Assembly (NCBI GenBank): GCA_963924555.1
Contig: OZ004581.1
Span: 8,967,338-9,031,337 of the forward strand
Source: Crambe crambe
Lineage: Eukaryota; Porifera; Demospongiae; Poecilosclerida; Crambeidae
Length of the DNA stretch: 64,000 bases
Direction: 5' to 3'
Shown here: in pieces, positions 59,701 through 64,000 of the stretch
Numbering within the stretch: the first letter of the stretch is position 1
Layout: every line of letters starts with the position of its first letter
Made by a program: the position numbers and the translations under genes
The notes under the pieces: model-generated
Databases searched by the model: none
Told to the model about the DNA's origin: nothing
Seen by the model: only the letters and a program-made list of their open reading frames with translations

Positions 59701-61310
59701 AGGAAGAGTTTTAGTTTATACAGTCTTATGACCTTTGACCCGCCATCCCTACTTAGAGAGTGCTAGCGCACTCTCGATAATTGTATTCTTTTAAAAACAC
59801 AATGAAACCTATTGAAAGGTCTGAGAGTTTGACACTATAAAAACAGCCCTGGTCATTTATTAGTTTAGAGATGGTAGTTTCACTGTTTTAAAAACCTCAT
59901 TGTGGTCAAAACTTCAATACCCGAGGGGTGGGAATATTTCACAAGGCCATAGGCCAGAGTGAAATAATTATGCCCAACCAAGGGATCTGATATTCAACAA
60001 AGGAGTGTGCAATAAATATTTTATTATATATAAGTGGATTCTACAGTTTCCAGCCAGGCAGCTACATATGCGTGTATAGTCTGGCATAGCGGCGACCCTT
60101 ACCAACCCAAGGGAAGGAAAAGGGTCTTGGGACATTAGCATCAACGACTTGTCACTTTGGAATTCCAGGAACGTTAATTTACAACAAGATTATCACATGC
60201 ATGGTATAATCATAATTTTGCGTGCATCAAGAGCCTTGCTCAAATTCTGGTGGATGACCTGTAGATACGACATAGCTATTAAAGCATTTTCTACATAAAT
60301 CTATCATCTTCTTGGCCCTTGTCTCTTCCAAATTTTCCATCAAGCGATCTGATTGGTGGCGTCAAAATCTTGACGTGAGACACAAGTCGTTGATGCTAAT
60401 GTCCCCAGACCCTTTTCCTTCCCTTGGGTTGGTAAGGGTCGCCGCTACGTCAGACTAATGCGTGTAGGAAGTTGTAATGTGAACCTGTAATACTTACCAC
60501 ATTCGATAAGCATATCAGCCCACCAGACCTACAAACAACTAAGATAAGCCAATGCACTTTGACAAACCGCTGTAGAATTAAGCTTGCCTATCATCTTCAG
60601 AAATGTCTGCCAAAAATGTTGCTAGGCTAGTCTGCGCATGCATAGACAAGGCATTGAATAATGCCATTGCATGAATACCGTGGGTAACGGACCAATCAGA
60701 TTGCTTGAATCCACATATATTAGGATATTGACTGGTACTGTGTGGATACCAAGGACTAGATATCCTTTCTGAGTATTGACATTACATTGACTATATCAAT
60801 AGTCAATACAGGGTTCTATCTAGGATTTTTTAATAGGGGGAAGAATATCTGTGTGGGAAAATTTTTGCCTTGGCCATGCCCACTTTTGCCCTTCTCGGAT
60901 ATCAAACCATGCCCACTTGTAAAAATAATACAAACAATGACTTTTAGCTAGCAGCTGCAATTGTTGACATGAGATTAAGATTACACTCCTAACCCCCTCC
61001 CCCCCAGATAGAACCCTGCAATATTGCTTGTTCAATAGGTATTGGTGTACAATACTCAAACTGTGTGTACAAAAATTAGTTCCAATGTCCAATAATTGGT
61101 CCAAATATTTTTTTGTAGAAAAGGGTGGGTTTAAGTTGGAGTCAAAAAATGAGTAAAATTCATTTTGATACTGTTTCCAATACCACTCAGTAAACCTTAA
61201 GTGTCCAAAATATGGCCCTTTACATCTGGCTACATCACTCACAAAATATAGTCCAGCCCTACTAGAAGTATAGCCGCCTTCTTTCTCTTTCTTCTTAATC
61301 TTTACTTAGG
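56762..61310. repeat. Segmental duplication upstream of gene C (pairs with 28223-32870)
   Basis: Collinear with the sequence upstream of gene B and holding the same foldbacks (58312-58460, 58726-58900, 60079-60456) and dispersed repeat (about 59460-59780). No gene is supported. Shared insertions show that the elements were present before the duplication. Confidence 0.85.
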
Positions 61311-62389
61311 TTTTACGCCCCAGTCGAATGGCCATATATGGCCAGAGACCGGAAGTTCCATTATAGCGCGTACAATGTTACTTTTTATATATAAATAACG
61401 ATTACGTCATTAAAGAGCTGATAACAAAATCCACGTGTTTCGTGGGCTATGTTTAGTTCATTTTTTCTAAGTGACTAGGTGATCCTTTGTAAAAGTATCT
61501 TGGCAGAAAGGGAGAACAGTGCAAGAAGATCATGAAAGGACAAAACTTATCTCCTAATGAAAAAGAATAGAGGCATCAGACAGCTTAGAAAAAGGTAGGT
61601 TCTGAAAGGATCAGCTTGATATGGTTATAATTCTCTGTTCAAACATTAGTTCCCAAGGCTTCCCATATTAGATAAGCTGGCCTAAGAACATGCAGTCAAT
61701 GTTTTTAACTAGGATGCAGTTTGTAGTTTGTTCCCTGTAGGTGGTTACAAGTTATTGTAGCTCAAATTTCAGGAAAATTTCAATTTTATACATAGAGTTT
61801 CATCAATGATAAGAGTCTTTCAGTTGATTGTGTTTGTATCTTCATTATAATCGAAGTCACCAAAAACTTCCATCATTATATCATCAACAGACATGCTGCC
61901 AAAAGTGTGATCTTCAGTATGGTCATCTTCATCTTCTGAGCTTGAGTCACTGTCAGTTGTCTCCAAATCAGTATTCGAGGGATGGCTGGTAGCCTGTAAA
62001 GGCAGGTTAGCACATCCACTGCATTTGCATCCTACACCACAACATTAATGTCTTTTCTTGCATTTACAGTGGGCTGTGTGGCATCCAGTTTTGCAACCAC
62101 ATCCCTTACAAATGAGGTCAACCCTTGATCGTATCTGGGAGACATTACTCTCGCTATCCCAGTCAATGGAGAGCGTGTTTTGGTCAGGCTGTTTCCATCC
62201 ATAATCGTTTAATGGTGGATATGTGATATGATTCGAAGTTGATTGACTCCATACAGAACGTACCCAGCATGATCGCTTCCAGTGTCTCAGAAGTGCATCG
62301 TATGAAGGAATCATTTGATCTTCATACTGTATTCTTGTCCATATTTTTTCCCTTATTGTGTCATGCCATATGTGTGATAACTTTGTCAC
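61311..62389 (-). pseudogene. CXC (tesmin/TSO1-like) domain gene relic
   Basis: On the minus strand 62360-61820 reads IPSYDALLRHWKRSCW, PPLNDYGWKQPDQNTLS, then cysteine motifs CKGCGCKTGCHTAHCKCKK, an in-frame TAA at 62047-62045, then CCGVGCKCSGCANL and an acidic tail to a stop at 61820. The CxCxxGC and CKC pattern is a CXC domain, often seen in transposon-linked genes of invertebrates. The upstream part is cut by the LTR element, whose end forms the first residues of the open frame. Bases 61311-61800 lack coding signal; a short inverted word GGCCATATATGGCC lies at 61330. Confidence 0.6.
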
Positions 62390-62555
62390 AACTTAGGACC
62401 ATAGAGTATAGTAATCGCACTTACTTTTGACAGACTAATAACAATTACAATTTACATGACACACACACAGGTATATATATAAAAAGGAGGCGCAGAGGCG
62501 CCCAAAATAAGGACATATGCCACGTGGCAGGAAATGACGATAATAAGTACACTAC
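62373..62555 (-). mobile_element. 3' LTR of a gypsy-like element
   Basis: The first 103 bases (TGTGATAACTTTGTCACAAC ... ACACAGGTATA) are repeated almost exactly at 63839-63941. The sequences then diverge, so the outer limit at 62555 (minus-strand TGTAGTG) is a guess. The insertion site is inside the CXC-gene relic. Confidence 0.6.
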
Positions 62556-62629
62556 ACTCCTCACCACTAAAATGAGAGTACAAATCAGATAATGAATAAT
62601 GACAAAAATTAAATAAGTAAGTCTCACTG

Positions 62630-63346
62630 TTAATGCCATTGATGTGCATGATACCAGTTTGGAGTCTGGCGTGAACGACTTGGGTATTCTCGTCGTTCCA
62701 AAGTGTCAGATGGGGTAGACGCTGGCGGGGCCGCAACTGGATTGGGAGGAGGTAATGCAGGTTCCTCAGTAGGTTCAGGTTGCTCCTCTGGAGGAGGAGG
62801 AGAGTCATTCCGAGGCAAGAGAATAGCCATTTCGTCAGGTTCAGGTGAGTCTCTATCGGATATAACTTCTTGAGTGTGGACGGCATGCAGAGCACTCGAT
62901 TTGGTAGAACTATCAGTCAGAGAAGGCGGTTTCTCCTCGATTGACTTGAGCTGGTCAGCATGCCTTTTCCATATTTGGTCTCGGCCGACATCAATCAGGT
63001 AAGTGACAGGTCCCAGTATCTCCACTACCACTCAAGGAATCCAATCTGATCCAGGACGTAGGTTCCATACCATAACTCGTTCTCCAACATACCACGACCT
63101 ATCTCGACAATGCTGATCTTTATGCTCCTTCTGAAGACCTTGTTTCTCCATCACATGTCGTTCACAACTGGGTCTCAACAAGTCAAATCTGGTATGCAAG
63201 TTCCTTTTCAAGAACAATGTACATGGAGCAACTCCTGTAGTGGCATGGGGTGTGCTTCTATAAGAGAGTAGATAGTTGGATACTCTATAATTCAAAGAAT
63301 GCCCACTATTACTGGTGGTTTTTAGAGATTGCTTCAAGGATTGCAC
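62630..63346 (-). pseudogene. Gypsy-like integrase C-terminal remnant
   Basis: Minus-strand reading shows integrase end features: NYLLSYRSTPHATTGVAP, a DRSWYVGERVMVWN segment, an in-frame TGA at 63034-63032, then GPVTYLIDVG and KRHADQLKSIE, followed by a Pro-rich tail. Protease, reverse transcriptase and the catalytic integrase core are missing. Confidence 0.7.
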
Positions 63347-63365
63347 GAATCTCTCAGCAAGGCCA

Positions 63366-63821
63366 TTACTGGCAGGATGATAAGGAGCAGTCCTTATATG
63401 TTTTATCCCACAAACCGCAAACTAGACGGTCACGTAGAGCTTGTTCTAGAAAGTTTTCGAACTTGCACTCAGCGGCCAGCTTCCTCAGGGTAGCCACGAA
63501 TTCTGCAATAGTTTCTTCTGCTTCCTGATTCCGTCGATAGAAGCGAAACCTCTCAGCGATTACTACGGCTTTCGGCTCAAAATGGCCCTTCAAAACCTGT
63601 TTAAGTTCAGCGTAGGTCTTGTCTTTAGGCAGAGTAGGGGCAACGAGCCCCCTCAGCAGAGTGTAGTTCTCCGCTCCAATGACAGTCAACAAAATTGGCA
63701 CCTTCTTTTCTTCGGCGATGCCGTTGGCTTCAAGGTACAGACTTAGCCGTTCCAGGTAGGCTGAAATAGTTTCCTTTTCTGGGATGAACGGTTGCATTCG
63801 ACCATAAACAGTTGTAGCCAT
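63366..63821 (-). CDS. Gypsy-like gag fragment
   Basis: Reads MATTVYGRMQPFIPEKE, the SAYLERLSLYLEANGI segment and FRFYRRNQEAEETIAEFV, typical of Ty3/gypsy gag capsid. It runs into integrase sequence within about 20 bp, so the element has a large central deletion. A primer-binding-site-like TGGCGACGAGACGGG directly follows the LTR on the minus strand (about 63823-63837). Confidence 0.7.
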   Translation of the reverse strand: MATTVYGRMQPFIPEKETISAYLERLSLYLEANGIAEEKKVPILLTVIGAENYTLLRGLVAPTLPKDKTYAELKQVLKGHFEPKAVVIAERFRFYRRNQEAEETIAEFVATLRKLAAECKFENFLEQALRDRLVCGLWDKTYKDCSLSSCQ

Positions 63822-63838
63822 CCCGTCTCGTCGCCACT

Positions 63839-64000
63839 TGTGATAACTTTGTCACAACTTAGGACCATAGAGTATAGTAATCGCACTTACTTTTGACAGA
63901 CTAATAACAATTATAATTTACATGACACACACACAGGTATAATTATACAAGTAAAGAAAAAACATTTATTCGAATAAATGAAGGTGATGTAGGGATGACT
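63839..64000 (-). mobile_element. 5' LTR of the gypsy-like element, cut by the window edge
   Basis: Begins TGTGATAACTTTGTCACAAC and matches 62373-62475 with one difference over 103 bp, then departs from it (AATTATACAAG...). The high identity suggests a recent insertion; the later divergence suggests a rearranged or chimeric LTR. Confidence 0.65.

Noticed and set aside
60820..61242. 140-codon minus-strand open frame
   Set aside because: The paired copy near 32330-32750 is interrupted by indels, so it is not conserved as coding.
1..64000. tRNA and rRNA genes
   Set aside because: No convincing cloverleaf or rRNA core sequence was noticed by eye; a tRNA scan was not possible.

Overview
The window looks like eukaryotic nuclear DNA from an invertebrate. 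Genes are split by many short GT-AG introns, and the DNA holds tandem repeats, foldback elements, a gypsy-type retrotransposon remnant and a cluster of large ROC/COR GTPases with Death-fold domains. A demosponge such as an Amphimedon-like species would fit, but that is inference. Almost all recognised genes are on the minus strand.

Layout from right to left, the direction of transcription. A gypsy-like element with a deleted centre (62373-64000) sits inside a CXC-domain gene relic (61310-62389). Gene C (56761 to about 51201), gene B (28222-15433) and gene A (6930 to the left edge) are three paralogs with one plan: a 75-nt first coding exon, then a tandem array of units of about 115 bp, then (seen in B and C) a 22-nt exon, a 2-kb ROC-COR exon, helical and coiled-coil exons and, in B, two Death-like domains. 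Gene H (48430-39000) is a related GTPase without an array but with the same Death-domain cassettes. A broken fourth array-type locus lies at 35130-37440, and a plus-strand ZU5-like gene or relic at 37593-38792. An unrelated minus-strand gene G (10854-8598), a short gene start F (15113-14730) and two SLU7-like exon relics fill the left part. About 4.5 kb upstream of genes B and C is duplicated (28223-32870 and 56762-61310).

Main discovery. Read on the minus strand, nearly every unit of the three arrays has the form branch point, pyrimidine tract, CAG, three bases, GTAAGT. The three bases are hypervariable while the other 112 or so are homogenised. I count 142 units; 137 keep AG, three bases and GT. 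These 137 triplets include 32 different codons and no stop codon. The first coding exon ends in phase 0 and the exon after the array starts in phase 0, so each triplet would be one whole codon and skipping any unit keeps the frame. The intron body almost lacks AG dinucleotides. The simplest reading is that each array is a split, hypervariable protein segment made of single-codon exons, up to about 56 residues in gene B, joined to a ROC-COR-Death signalling protein. The spelled peptides are helix-like and charged in A and B, and Ser/Leu-rich in C. The only array relic with a stop triplet (TAG) is at the broken locus. Transcript data are needed to prove splicing.
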